A DNA stretch of 64,000 nt from Virgibacillus ndiopensis (GCF_900187325.1 NZ_FZMZ01000005.1:806001-870000), one strand, 5' to 3'. Positions 8,116 through 17,203 are shown, counted from the stretch's first letter. The notes: generated by a model not told the origin, from the letters alone. A program made the numbers and translations.

Positions 8116-8718
8116 TTACTTTTTAGCTTCATCGCGATTAAAAGTAAATCGAACTTCATTTGATACAGATTCAAGTGCATGACCAAACTGCAAAGCGTAG
8201 ACATCATTTTTTATTTCATCAAAAACAACATCAACTGACTTTGATTCCTGGGGTTTTATTTCCGCAGGCCATCCATTAAATATACCATCTAAATATACTA
8301 CAGTATAACCGGAAGTACCTGGTTCATAGGTTAGAGCAGTGCTGCTTAAAATATCATCGCCAATTATAGTATCGTCACCTATATTTTTAACTGTAATATT
8401 AGGAATAACAAATACCCCAGTTTCGGAAGTATGATCACCTTTCTTCTCAGTTATTTCAACAGAATTTAATGTTACTTCAAATTTGGAATGGTTATTATGC
8501 ACAATACCTGTATCACCAATACCCAATTCCAAATAATCCTTTCCCCACTTACCTTCAGTATCATTACTTTTTTCGGATGAATTTGTTTCCGTAGCCTCCT
8601 CCTGTTCATTGCTAGGAGTATTACTTTGGTCAGTTGTATCTCCTTCGTCGTCACTACATGCAATAAGGCTGATTGATACAATAATAAATACAATTAATAT
8701 ACTAAATTGTTTTTTCAT
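8116..8718 (-). CDS. DUF4352-type lipoprotein
   Basis: A 200-aa exported lipoprotein. The signal peptide MKKQFSILIVFIIVSISLIAC ends in the lipobox LIAC, so Cys21 should be lipidated. A Ser/Thr/Glu/Asn-rich spacer follows (22-60), then an immunoglobulin-like domain of about 130 residues (from YLELGIGDTGIV to VRFTF) resembling DUF4352/telokin-like domains. It would sit on the outer face of the membrane. GGGAGAGAG precedes ATG at 8718. It is within the pilus operon, 16 bp after the TadG-like gene, which suggests a role in anchoring or assembling the pilus. A frameshifted second copy lies at 1325-1680. Confidence 0.82.
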   Translation of the reverse strand: MKKQFSILIVFIIVSISLIACSDDEGDTTDQSNTPSNEQEEATETNSSEKSNDTEGKWGKDYLELGIGDTGIVHNNHSKFEVTLNSVEITEKKGDHTSETGVFVIPNITVKNIGDDTIIGDDILSSTALTYEPGTSGYTVVYLDGIFNGWPAEIKPQESKSVDVVFDEIKNDVYALQFGHALESVSNEVRFTFNRDEAKK

Positions 8719-8734
8719 CTAACTCTCTCCCTTG

Positions 8735-10864
8735 TTAGTAAGAATAATCAATTTTCTCATTAATAAAATACCTGCCATCTTTTACATAGCCATCAAGTAT
8801 TCCGGTAGTACCAAGCATTTTAGTAATTCCTGGAATGAACCAAAGATCAATGGATGATTCGGTTTTAACAGATGCATAGGTTGGTGCTTTTTGAATATTC
8901 TCAGGAGTTTTATCATCAACAACTGCCTGAATACGATTAATTCGTTCATCACTTTCTGATGAATGGATTAACAAAAATAATCGCAAATAAAATTTATAGT
9001 CTGTGTCAAACTTAACACCAGGGATATCCAATAATGGAACTTTTCTTGTACCACTTGTCAAATTTCTAATATCATCTACAGTGTGGCTAAACGCCCAACC
9101 TGTTGCAGCTATAAATTTAGCAATAGGGTGTGGTGCAACCTTAACTACATCCTTTGTAAATGCAGCAATAAAATTAAAAGCAAACCTTGTAGCCGTAAGC
9201 TCTAGTAATGCGGCCATATAATTAGCCCCAGATGCGTGTTGACCGTATAAAATATATTCAACTTCTCTATTGTAAAATAAAAAATTTTCAGGATAGCTAT
9301 TGGGATCAAACAGTCCTAATGAATCATCGGCATTAAATCTTGTTAAAATATACTCACTAATATAGGCCTTATCACGTATATTTTTTCCTAAATTTCCTAG
9401 TTGGTTAAATAATCCACTAACAATATCAAAGGCATCCTTAGCCCCTTGTTTAGGGTCATCCATGTCAAGATTACCAGCGTCATCTGATAATACATTTCCA
9501 TAGTCCGTAACTAATTTTTTTAATGTTTCATATTTTTCGGAATCCTCATTTAATCCCTCTGCCATAAAAATAAAATCTTTTATTTTCCCTAAAGCTTCTA
9601 GCGCTTTACCAAGTCCACCATCTTCACTATCTTCAACCGCTTCCTGTTCTTCGTAGTTATCGTCTGCAAAACTTACCGCATTCTTCGTATCTTTATAAGC
9701 CGTGTCATAGTAACCTTTCAATAGGTTTACACTGGGCTTAATTTGCGATTTTTCAATCATACCATCCAAGTCATCGATTTGATATTCTACATAAGGAATA
9801 AGTGACTGGGTTGTAGTCCCTTTACCATTGTCAATACTTTTCATTGCTTTTTCAGTCTTCGCAAGTGCATCTTGGAAAAATTGTGGTTCAACTTGATATT
9901 CTTTTGGATCCTTTAGCTTATTCATTTCTTCTTCTGCTTCAGACGTTTTGGTTTGATCACAATTTCCACTTGATAAATTATCATATTTTGCTTCGACTTC
10001 TTCTCGAATTTCCGTAATGGTTTCTTCTATTTTTTTGTTTTCTTTTTGTGCATCCTTAAGTTCTTTTTTTGCTTTTTTTAATTCTTTATATGCTAAGTCT
10101 GATTGTGACTCGATTTCATTCAACACATTTTTTAAATCTGTTTTATATTCATTTGGAGGATTCTCATCATCATGATATTCCTCGTTATGTTTTACCGCAT
10201 CTTGTAAATTTTTTACATCAGGATAACTAGATCTTGATGGATCATTTATCTCCCCATCTACATTTTTTAATTTTTGCTTGGCTGCTTTTAAATGCTCTAT
10301 TGCATTCTTCATTTCTGCATCTCTATCTTTAATATCTTTATCCACTGCCTCAGCTACATCAACCGTTATCTCCGCCTCAAGCATAGTACATGCATAAGGT
10401 AATACTCCATCAAGGATTACCTTCCCAAACTCTATCGGCGCTTTGTATTTCATATCCTCCAGAATTTGGTGTTTAACAATTTCTTCATTTGCAAATGATC
10501 GTTCTTCATTAGATTTAAAAGACGTACTTTCCATCTTTGTGTCTACAAATTTAAAATAACCTTCCTCTTCTGGAGCGAGATTTTTTTCAAATACTGTTTC
10601 AAATATTTTCCCAGACGATTCCCCTTCGCTAATTACAAATAAACCTTTGTTTTGTACATCTTTATTATAAGATGAAAATGTTGAACGAACCGCTGTTTTA
10701 GTAGCTTGTTCTGTTTGATACTCCGCAACCATAATTCGAACAAAGTCAATTAATACGGCATTAAATAGAAATATTAGGAAGGTAACGATTACGACATAGA
10801 TTGAAACAGCACCGTTTTCCTTCATAATGAATTTACGAAATGCTGCTTTTAGTTTTTGTTTCAA
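8735..10864 (-). CDS. TadG-like large pseudopilin-related protein (DUF5702 type)
   Basis: A 709-aa protein with a short basic N terminus, then KENGAVSIYVVIVTFLIFLF, one membrane helix preceded by a prepilin-like Gly. The position-5 Glu of true prepilins is absent (Tyr instead). A long outer part follows. Residues about 175-310 are highly charged and predicted coiled coil (Lys/Glu-rich, e.g. KELKKAKKELKDAQKENKKI). A C-terminal globular domain follows, with LYGQHASGANYMAALLELTA. The layout is that of TadG/DUF5702 proteins of Firmicutes Tad loci. Start is TTG at 10864 with GGGAGG 8 bases upstream. It lies between the two TadE-related gene groups and may form a tip or scaffold of the pilus (inference). 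Confidence 0.78.
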   Translation of the reverse strand: MKQKLKAAFRKFIMKENGAVSIYVVIVTFLIFLFNAVLIDFVRIMVAEYQTEQATKTAVRSTFSSYNKDVQNKGLFVISEGESSGKIFETVFEKNLAPEEEGYFKFVDTKMESTSFKSNEERSFANEEIVKHQILEDMKYKAPIEFGKVILDGVLPYACTMLEAEITVDVAEAVDKDIKDRDAEMKNAIEHLKAAKQKLKNVDGEINDPSRSSYPDVKNLQDAVKHNEEYHDDENPPNEYKTDLKNVLNEIESQSDLAYKELKKAKKELKDAQKENKKIEETITEIREEVEAKYDNLSSGNCDQTKTSEAEEEMNKLKDPKEYQVEPQFFQDALAKTEKAMKSIDNGKGTTTQSLIPYVEYQIDDLDGMIEKSQIKPSVNLLKGYYDTAYKDTKNAVSFADDNYEEQEAVEDSEDGGLGKALEALGKIKDFIFMAEGLNEDSEKYETLKKLVTDYGNVLSDDAGNLDMDDPKQGAKDAFDIVSGLFNQLGNLGKNIRDKAYISEYILTRFNADDSLGLFDPNSYPENFLFYNREVEYILYGQHASGANYMAALLELTATRFAFNFIAAFTKDVVKVAPHPIAKFIAATGWAFSHTVDDIRNLTSGTRKVPLLDIPGVKFDTDYKFYLRLFLLIHSSESDERINRIQAVVDDKTPENIQKAPTYASVKTESSIDLWFIPGITKMLGTTGILDGYVKDGRYFINEKIDYSY

Positions 10865-10869
10865 TCTAC

Positions 10870-11547
10870 TTACCTCCCCCCCTTTTTACCAAACTTATTA
10901 ATAAATTTAGTGAAAAAATCTGTATAACCCATTATTGTTTTCCCAGCATGAATAACTGTATCTGTAGTACGAATAACCTCAGTCGGTTCAACTACAGCGT
11001 GACTTACCTTAGCTTCAATTTTATCAATCCCAAATAGATCCTGTAAAAACGACGGTAAATTTAATGGGCTTTCTAAATCAACAACAATTTTCCCGCCGAC
11101 TATACTATTTTTGTAACTTACTTTACCTGTTGCGCCAGCTGGTAGGATACTTGTAGTAGATCTAGCTAATTTATCTTCTACTAAACTCCCCCCACCGCCA
11201 CCAATTGGTATTGTTGCATTATTGGAACCAAAATCCAATCCGAATTTTGACAAAAACGAATTTCCGAATAGGCGCCAGTATAGTCCATCACCACCAGAAA
11301 AAGTTGTATATTTATCAAAATACCCAGTATCGATGTCTTTATCACTATTATCCCAAACAAACGCAAGACGCTCCGCCAATGTATTAGCACTATAATGTAG
11401 AACAGCTTTTTGGTAGATAACTAGACTAAAAAAGACAAGACTTATTGTAAGCATCAAAATAATAGGAAAAATAACCGTAGCTTCGATTGTGAAATTTCCA
11501 TCTTCTTTTTTTCTTATTTTCTTAAAAAACTTCATGCATTTTCCCAT
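10870..11547 (-). CDS. TadE-like pseudopilin (copy 1)
   Basis: A 225-aa minor pilin of the TadE family. Its N terminus reads MGKCMKFFKKIRKKEDGNFTIEATV. The class III-type cleavage point G|NFTIE has Glu at +5 and is followed by the hydrophobic helix IFPIILMLTISLVFFSLVIY. A Gly-rich stretch (IPIGGGGGSL) lies in the outer domain. ATG at 11547 has AAAGGA about 10 bases upstream; the internal ATG at 11535 would be too far from it. It lies between the second prepilin peptidase gene and the TadG-like gene. Confidence 0.85.
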   Translation of the reverse strand: MGKCMKFFKKIRKKEDGNFTIEATVIFPIILMLTISLVFFSLVIYQKAVLHYSANTLAERLAFVWDNSDKDIDTGYFDKYTTFSGGDGLYWRLFGNSFLSKFGLDFGSNNATIPIGGGGGSLVEDKLARSTTSILPAGATGKVSYKNSIVGGKIVVDLESPLNLPSFLQDLFGIDKIEAKVSHAVVEPTEVIRTTDTVIHAGKTIMGYTDFFTKFINKFGKKGGR

Positions 11548-11598
11548 AAAAAATTAATCCTTTCGACTACCTAGGGAATTTACCTACATTAACTTGTT

Positions 11599-12117
11599 CT
11601 AATGCAACGATATAAAGTATGTTAATAATACAGCAGGTATAACAGAGTACATAAATGGAAACCTCGTACCCTTTGTCATTTTATATTCTTCTAAGTTGCT
11701 GAGATTTCTTGAAAAAATGGAATCGGCAATGCTGAAGCAAACTTCAATCATTTTTCGTAAAAAGGTTTTTGTAAATACTAAAATAATAATCCCGATTAAA
11801 CCAGCAAATATAATGGAATACATTGACATAAAAAACACCTGCTCCACACCGACCATTGCTCCAATACCCGCGAATAATTTAACATCACCAGCACCAACTG
11901 CTTTTAAATTGTATAATACCAGAAAGATAGCTCCTGCAACCAACAGGCCAAAAAAAGAAAATAACAATCCATCCACACCATTACTACCTAGATGATATCC
12001 AATTCCAACTATCACTCCGCTAACAGTGAGCCAATTGGGAAGTTTTCGATTTGTAACATCGGTAATAAAAGCGATAACTATGAATATGATTAGAATGTAA
12101 TCCTCTACTTGCAACAT
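11599..12117 (-). CDS. Prepilin peptidase, CpaA/TadV type (copy 2)
   Basis: A 172-aa A24 aspartyl protease paralogous to the gene at 6848-7366. Catalytic aspartates are in FITDVTNRKLPNWLT (about residue 19) and GAGDVKLFAGIG (about residue 78). The PNWLT and FPFMYxVxPA blocks are shared with copy 1, while the loop around residues 118-150 diverges. It directly follows the Flp-type pilin gene, so it is the likelier processor of the major pilin (inference). AAGGAG precedes ATG at 12117. Confidence 0.9.
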   Translation of the reverse strand: MLQVEDYILIIFIVIAFITDVTNRKLPNWLTVSGVIVGIGYHLGSNGVDGLLFSFFGLLVAGAIFLVLYNLKAVGAGDVKLFAGIGAMVGVEQVFFMSMYSIIFAGLIGIIILVFTKTFLRKMIEVCFSIADSIFSRNLSNLEEYKMTKGTRFPFMYSVIPAVLLTYFISLH

Positions 12118-12173
12118 GTTGATGCTCCTTCTTTCTATAAAACAAAATAGTTATTGTTTGAGCGGCCTTAACC

Positions 12174-12377
12174 TCAGCCATTTCCGCCTCCACCTTTTTG
12201 AAACTTATCTATTTCCGTACCACCAAATTTCAAAAGACTATTAATCCATTCAACAATTTTATTCCTAAATAGCAAGGCAATAACAACAATAACTGCAATA
12301 ATCAACATTATTTCCAATGTTTGCATACCTTCTTCGCCTTTCCAAAATTTTGATACAGATTTCTTAAGTTTATTCAT
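12174..12377 (-). CDS. Flp-type major prepilin
   Basis: A 67-aa type IVb (Flp1-like) prepilin. A 17-residue basic leader ends in KGEEG. Processing is expected at G|MQTLE, which places the conserved Glu at position 5 of the mature chain. A hydrophobic polymerisation helix (IMLIIAVIVVIALLF) follows, then a short tail ending in KFQKGGGGNG. The mature subunit would have about 50 residues, typical of Flp pilins. The gene sits between tadC and a prepilin peptidase, as usual in Tad loci. GGAGG lies before ATG at 12377. Confidence 0.9.
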   Translation of the reverse strand: MNKLKKSVSKFWKGEEGMQTLEIMLIIAVIVVIALLFRNKIVEWINSLLKFGGTEIDKFQKGGGGNG

Positions 12378-12412
12378 TACTTATTCCTCCTAGATTTTTA
12401 TATTAACCCTGC

Positions 12413-13279
12413 CTATAAAATTGTAATCGCCGGGTATCCTACGATAATCATAACCGCCACAAAAATGATAATGAGCGGAAATACTAGTTTAGAAGATGCT
12501 TCTTCCCCTTTTGTTTTGGAGATAGTTTTTCGCTTCTCCCATAAATCATGAGATAACTCACGTAGAGCTAATATTAAATCGTGACCACCTTTACGATAAT
12601 TCAATAAAATTGTCGTAGTAAAAATGGAGATTTCCTGTATCCCACATTTCTTGCTTAAATCATTCATAACTTGATGAAAAGGCTCATTACTCATCATCTT
12701 ATTAATTGTTTCGTTTAATTCAACAAACAGTGGTGAAGTAGGATCCTTTGTTGTTGTTACACATTTAATTAACGCCTTTTGTACTGTTTCTCCAGCATTT
12801 ACTAGCAGAATGATCTTGTTAACAACCTCAGGTAGCTCTGTTAGTATCTTTTCCTTACGTTCTTTTTCTTGATTAGCAAGTTGACTGATCATAACATAGG
12901 GAATCATAACAGTGAACAGTAGACCAACAATAAAGATTGTTTGATCGCCTTCAGCAAGTAATGTAAAGAGAAATGTACCTAGTAAACATACCAAAATAGT
13001 TGACACCAATTGTGCAACATACATCCTCGTATGCTGTAATGCTGTTCTATTACCATAAAGACTGATCATTTTTTGTTGAATTTTTGCTATCTGACCATAT
13101 AAACGTTCCATTATCTTGAATCTATCAATGAGTAATAATGAGACTGGCGCCATAAATAACAAAGGATACTTCCCTTTAAACTCTTGAATCACTAGGTCAT
13201 AGCGATTGCCAACTTTTAAAGATAACCCAAAATATATACCGATGATTAGTAGAGTCAATATTCCATATAGGATCATCAT
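12413..13279 (-). CDS. tadC: TadC-like inner-membrane platform protein
   Basis: A 288-aa GspF-fold protein with a cytoplasmic helical domain and hydrophobic helices near the N terminus, the centre (about 90-130) and the C terminus (KLVFPLIIIFVAVMIIVGYP). The motif NYRKGGHDLILALRELSHDLWEKR is the conserved C-terminal helix pair of T2SSF domains. It forms the pilus platform with TadB. ATG at 13279 lies 4 bp from the stop of tadB, so the two are translationally close. The order tadA-tadB-tadC is canonical. Confidence 0.88.
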   Translation of the reverse strand: MMILYGILTLLIIGIYFGLSLKVGNRYDLVIQEFKGKYPLLFMAPVSLLLIDRFKIMERLYGQIAKIQQKMISLYGNRTALQHTRMYVAQLVSTILVCLLGTFLFTLLAEGDQTIFIVGLLFTVMIPYVMISQLANQEKERKEKILTELPEVVNKIILLVNAGETVQKALIKCVTTTKDPTSPLFVELNETINKMMSNEPFHQVMNDLSKKCGIQEISIFTTTILLNYRKGGHDLILALRELSHDLWEKRKTISKTKGEEASSKLVFPLIIIFVAVMIIVGYPAITIL

Positions 13280-13282
13280 CCA

Positions 13283-14233
13283 TCACACCTTAATATTCAT
13301 AATGCGTTGTCCATACCAATACGCAAACACTAGCAGTCCTAGACAAATTGTCATCATAATTGGTCCTTTACTACTCCATTGATACATTGGAGCCAAATAG
13401 TCTTCAGCACTGTATTTAAGTAATAAAATCATTCCTAATGGAGCAAGACTTAATACCTTTGATTCAAAGCGTTTTTGTGCAATCATAACGGAAACTTCTT
13501 GTTGGATATCGATCTTTTCACTAATTATATCTGACGTTCTTCTAATAACTTCAACAAGGTTACCACCTGTTCGTTTACACGTTATAAAGACATTTGCGAA
13601 ATTTTGAATGTCGTCAACATCGGAACGTATGCTAAAATCTTGAATCGCATTTTCAATCGTTTCCCCATTTTCAATACGTCGATTTATGATTTCAAATTCC
13701 TGGATGATAAATGTATTGGGGTCTGGATATAGTAGATATAGATCGGTAACAACCTCTTTAAAACTATTTTCAATCGACCTTCCCGCAGCCAATGAAGATG
13801 AAAGTGAAGCGATAGCCTCCTTAAATTGTAATTTCAACTTATCTTTTCGCCGTTCAAGTAGCGTCTTCTTTTGCACCTTCGGATAAAGTAAGCCAAATGC
13901 AGCTAAAACGATCGCAGCTATAATGCTTTCGTAAAATAAGTACCCAACAAAGAAAAAAAATGCTGCTGATATAGTTGCATAAAAAATATATTCCTTAACT
14001 GACAAACGATAAACAGCATAATTAACCAAATGTCCATCAATTTGTTTACTTGTTTTTTCTTTTAACTTTTCCATGAAATGTTTCTTTTTGAGCAGTTCCA
14101 ACTCAGTATTTTCTTCTATAACAGATGAACCACTAATAGCATTTTCTTTTTCATTTTTTTTTCGTTTAGAAACCATTAAAAAGTAAATAACAATAAGGCA
14201 TACCAATAAAATAATAAGTATTATATCTGTCAT
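13283..14233 (-). CDS. tadB: TadB-like inner-membrane platform protein
   Basis: A 316-aa protein with an N-terminal membrane helix (DIILIILLVCLIVIYFLMV), a charged linker, two central helices (about 85-125), a T2SSF domain (from FKEAIASLSSSLAAGRS to KRTGGNLVEVIRRTSDII) and two C-terminal helices. SLAAGRSIENSF and TGGNLVEVI are TadB signatures. It is the partner of TadC in the platform driven by TadA. AGGTGATGAA precedes ATG at 14233, only 4 bp after tadA. Confidence 0.9.
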   Translation of the reverse strand: MTDIILIILLVCLIVIYFLMVSKRKKNEKENAISGSSVIEENTELELLKKKHFMEKLKEKTSKQIDGHLVNYAVYRLSVKEYIFYATISAAFFFFVGYLFYESIIAAIVLAAFGLLYPKVQKKTLLERRKDKLKLQFKEAIASLSSSLAAGRSIENSFKEVVTDLYLLYPDPNTFIIQEFEIINRRIENGETIENAIQDFSIRSDVDDIQNFANVFITCKRTGGNLVEVIRRTSDIISEKIDIQQEVSVMIAQKRFESKVLSLAPLGMILLLKYSAEDYLAPMYQWSSKGPIMMTICLGLLVFAYWYGQRIMNIKV

Positions 14234-14237
14234 TTCA

Positions 14238-15482
14238 TCACCTACCTACTGCTTCTTCATCCACCGATATACCCGCTAATTGAGCTTTTGATTTACTAAT
14301 TAGCTTACTACCCGTTGGTTTTAGTTCTCCAATTATTTGCCCATTTTCGGTTTCACCCTCTTCAACAAAATCATACAACGGATTAAGCATTACCTCTCCA
14401 TCTTCTACCCCGATCACTTCGCTAATCGCAACTACTTTTCTTGAGTTATCTCGTAATCTAGTTAAATGAATCATAATATCTATTGCTGATGCAATTTGTT
14501 TTCGAATAACTTCAACAGGTAAATTGGCACCGTTTAACACCATAGTTTCTAATCGGCTTAACATATCCTTTGTTGAGTTTGCGTGACCTGTTGACAATGA
14601 GCCATCATGACCAGTGTTCATTGCTTGAAGCATATCCAGTGCTTCTGCACCACGTACCTCCCCAACAATTATCCGGTCTGGTCTCATACGGAGTGACGTC
14701 TTAATCAGTTCCCGTATTGTTATTTCCCCTTTCCCTTCCGTATTTGCATTTCTAGTTTCTAAGCTTACTAAGTTAGGAATTCGCTTTATTTGTAGTTCGG
14801 CTGAATCCTCTATTGTAATAATACGTTCATCCGTCGGAATGAAATTGGATAACACATTTAAGAAGGTAGTTTTCCCGGAACCTGTTCCACCACCAATGAA
14901 TATGTTGTACTTTGAAACAACAAGTTTATGTAAAAAATCTGCTGCATCTTGGGTAATAGAATCATTTTCAATTAAATCCTCAATTGTCAAAGGTTGTTCG
15001 GGAAATTTACGAATTGTCATAACCGGACCTTTTAGTGCTATAGGGGGTAATACAACGTTTACCCGTGAACCATCATGGAGTCTAGCATCAACAATTGGTG
15101 AAGATTCATTAACTACCCTGTCAACCTTCGAAACAATTGCTTGTATAATATCCTCTAATTTTTGTTCGTTTTCAAATTGAATATCTACTTGTTTTGTTAC
15201 ACCATGTTTTTCAATAAAAATTTCCTTGTGATTATTTATCATAATTTCAGTAATGGTTTTGTCATCTATCAATGGTTGTAAGACGTCATATCCACGGAAT
15301 GCATTATAGATTCGTTCAACTAAATATTTAATTTCAGCTGATTTAATCTTGTTTTCCTTCGCATAATCAAAAACAGCTGCTTCTACATATTCCTTTAATT
15401 CATCGTTTGATATCGAATGCATAAGATCAAGAGTTTCACGTAACTGCTGAATTAATTCTTTTATAACTTTGTCATCAATCAA
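14238..15482 (-). CDS. tadA: TadA/CpaF secretion ATPase
   Basis: A 414-aa hexameric type II/IV secretion ATPase that powers pilus assembly from the cytoplasmic side. The N-terminal domain covers residues 1-95. The core has the Walker A motif GGGTGSGKTT (about 197-206), the acidic Asp-box region TIEDSAELQ, Walker B IIVGEVRG, and the His-box segment TGHDGSLSTGHANS. The CpaF-type segment LHDGSRVNVVLPP is also present. Start is TTG at 15482, inside the stop region of tadZ (8-bp overlap), with AAGGTG about 9 bases upstream. The overlap points to coupled expression. Confidence 0.94.
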   Translation of the reverse strand: MIDDKVIKELIQQLRETLDLMHSISNDELKEYVEAAVFDYAKENKIKSAEIKYLVERIYNAFRGYDVLQPLIDDKTITEIMINNHKEIFIEKHGVTKQVDIQFENEQKLEDIIQAIVSKVDRVVNESSPIVDARLHDGSRVNVVLPPIALKGPVMTIRKFPEQPLTIEDLIENDSITQDAADFLHKLVVSKYNIFIGGGTGSGKTTFLNVLSNFIPTDERIITIEDSAELQIKRIPNLVSLETRNANTEGKGEITIRELIKTSLRMRPDRIIVGEVRGAEALDMLQAMNTGHDGSLSTGHANSTKDMLSRLETMVLNGANLPVEVIRKQIASAIDIMIHLTRLRDNSRKVVAISEVIGVEDGEVMLNPLYDFVEEGETENGQIIGELKPTGSKLISKSKAQLAGISVDEEAVGR

Positions 15483-16602
15483 TGCTTGTTACACCTTCCT
15501 GTTCACGAACAATTTTCCCACGAATAATTGCCTGTATTTCTTGGTTAAAAAGATCATTGCCTAAGATTTCAGATCCCGATTGTAGCGTTGACCAACTAGG
15601 TATTAATGGCAAAAAACCATCAATTGATAGATCAAAATCTTCTGTACTTCCAACCATAGTGCCATTATATTTATTCATAATAACAAGAAGTTTATCTTGT
15701 AATATATTTTCCTCACCAAACAATTTTTCTTCTTCCACCAATAAACTTTTGGATTTTAACAGGCTTTGAATATCGTTAGAAATATTCCATATTACTTGAT
15801 CACATTCTTTTAAGGCAGCAATATTTCTTTTATGTAAGGAACTATCTAAATCAACAACTATATAATCATAAGAACCAGTTTGCACAACACTATTTATGAG
15901 TTTATTAACATCAGACTCGTTTAATTCCAACATTTCCTCTGCACTTATTTCTATATCAAAGTAATCGACCATAGAATAAGGGTCATATTTTTTTAGTGAC
16001 TCAATTTTTGACAACAACTGATTTGATTCTGCTTTAATATAGTAAAGAATTTGTAATGAAGGGTTATCTTCTAAGGATGAAAAATACAATTTAGTTGTAT
16101 TTAATAACTCTAGGTTCAAATAAAATACCTTCGATCCGTTAAGAGCTAGTTGCTTACACAGATTAATCGCCACTGTCGTCTTACCCGATCCCCCTACAGG
16201 AGAGAACACAGATAAAACACTTGTCTGTTTACTCCTTGCTAAAAGCATACCGGCCAGCTCGTTTTCTTGATAATAAATTGCTAGAACATCTGACACTAAC
16301 TGGTTTAACCTTTGGTATCTATACACAGAAGCGTAATTATTGGTTGGCTTTGCTACTTTATCATCATCTAGGAAAATTATTATTGTTGACTGTGAAACTT
16401 TAAGACTATCCGTAAACATTTGTGGATTAATTAGTAAGATATCTATGTTTTCTCCTTGGTTTATGTACATTTCTAGCGTTTCTGTTTTTGAAAATAATGA
16501 AACGATAAATCTGGTTGAATCACTTGATGAACGCAAGTAAGCTGCTAATGATTCTAAATATAGTTCATTATTATCAGCAACTATCAATCGTATCTTTTTC
16601 AT
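15475..16602 (-). CDS. tadZ: TadZ/CpaE-like ATPase
   Basis: A 375-aa protein, first gene of the pilus operon. The N-terminal domain (1-125, KKIRLIVADNNELYLESL) is receiver-like. A MinD/ParA-type ATPase domain follows, with SPVGGSGKTTVAINLC (about 142-157) and YDYIVVDLDS. The signature lysine of the deviant Walker A (KGGxGKT) is Val here, while the GKT lysine is kept. TadZ proteins place the pilus machine in the cell. A GTG at 16608 is in frame, but GAGG at 16611-16614 is spaced correctly only for ATG at 16602. About 530 bp of AT-rich DNA upstream must hold the operon promoter. Confidence 0.87.
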   Translation of the reverse strand: MKKIRLIVADNNELYLESLAAYLRSSSDSTRFIVSLFSKTETLEMYINQGENIDILLINPQMFTDSLKVSQSTIIIFLDDDKVAKPTNNYASVYRYQRLNQLVSDVLAIYYQENELAGMLLARSKQTSVLSVFSPVGGSGKTTVAINLCKQLALNGSKVFYLNLELLNTTKLYFSSLEDNPSLQILYYIKAESNQLLSKIESLKKYDPYSMVDYFDIEISAEEMLELNESDVNKLINSVVQTGSYDYIVVDLDSSLHKRNIAALKECDQVIWNISNDIQSLLKSKSLLVEEEKLFGEENILQDKLLVIMNKYNGTMVGSTEDFDLSIDGFLPLIPSWSTLQSGSEILGNDLFNQEIQAIIRGKIVREQEGVTSID

Positions 16603-16622
16603 GAACACACCTCACATTTCTG

Positions 16623-17203
16623 AACAATTAATACTGTTTCACTATCCTTTTATAAATGTTACTAAAAATGACATACAAAGATAAGATATAAACAACAAAA
16701 CAGTCATTTATACCTATTGCTATTAAAAAATACCTTGAATTCGAGATAATTTAAGTTAAATAGTTTAATTTCAAGATAATTTATCGTACATTTAACCACT
16801 TTTTAACAGTAATAATTCGTAAATAATAAGAAAATAAGATGAATTCTTAACACAAACCTTCAAAATAACACAAAACTAAATATTCAGTGTTTTTACATAA
16901 TATTAAATTGGATAATTATTCCTTTTTATAGAGCCTATTGTTATGGGTTTTTTTACTTATATAAATTTGTTACCTTATAGTTTGTAATCAAATTGTAATA
17001 TTTAACACCCATTCCACTACCCATACCTGTAAAAATATAAATGATGTCCTTTTTTTATATCCCTTTAACCATTAAAAAGTCCTATATGGATAGAAATAAA
17101 ACAGGCAGAAAGTGGTATTATCAATTTTTTTCAGTGTGATACGATTGTTATATTATTGAATATATCCAATTCAGTTTTCTCAGAAAGGGGGAAATGTCAA
17201 TCG
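16623..17203. promoter_or_regulatory. AT-rich divergent intergenic region between the pilus operon and the tcaA-like gene
   Basis: About 580 bp with no coding potential on either strand. It must carry the promoters of the minus-strand pilus operon and the plus-strand TcaA-like gene, but I cannot assign a convincing sigma-A hexamer pair. Two imperfect direct repeats containing AGATAATTTA lie at 16737-16753 and 16766-16783 (about 29 bp apart, close to three helical turns) and could be regulator sites. No sigma-H or ComK box is clear. Confidence 0.45.

Noticed and set aside
16623-17203. ComK box or sigma-H promoter for the pilus operon
   Set aside because: No AAAA-N5-TTTT pair or AGGA/GAAT spacing was convincing in this very AT-rich stretch.
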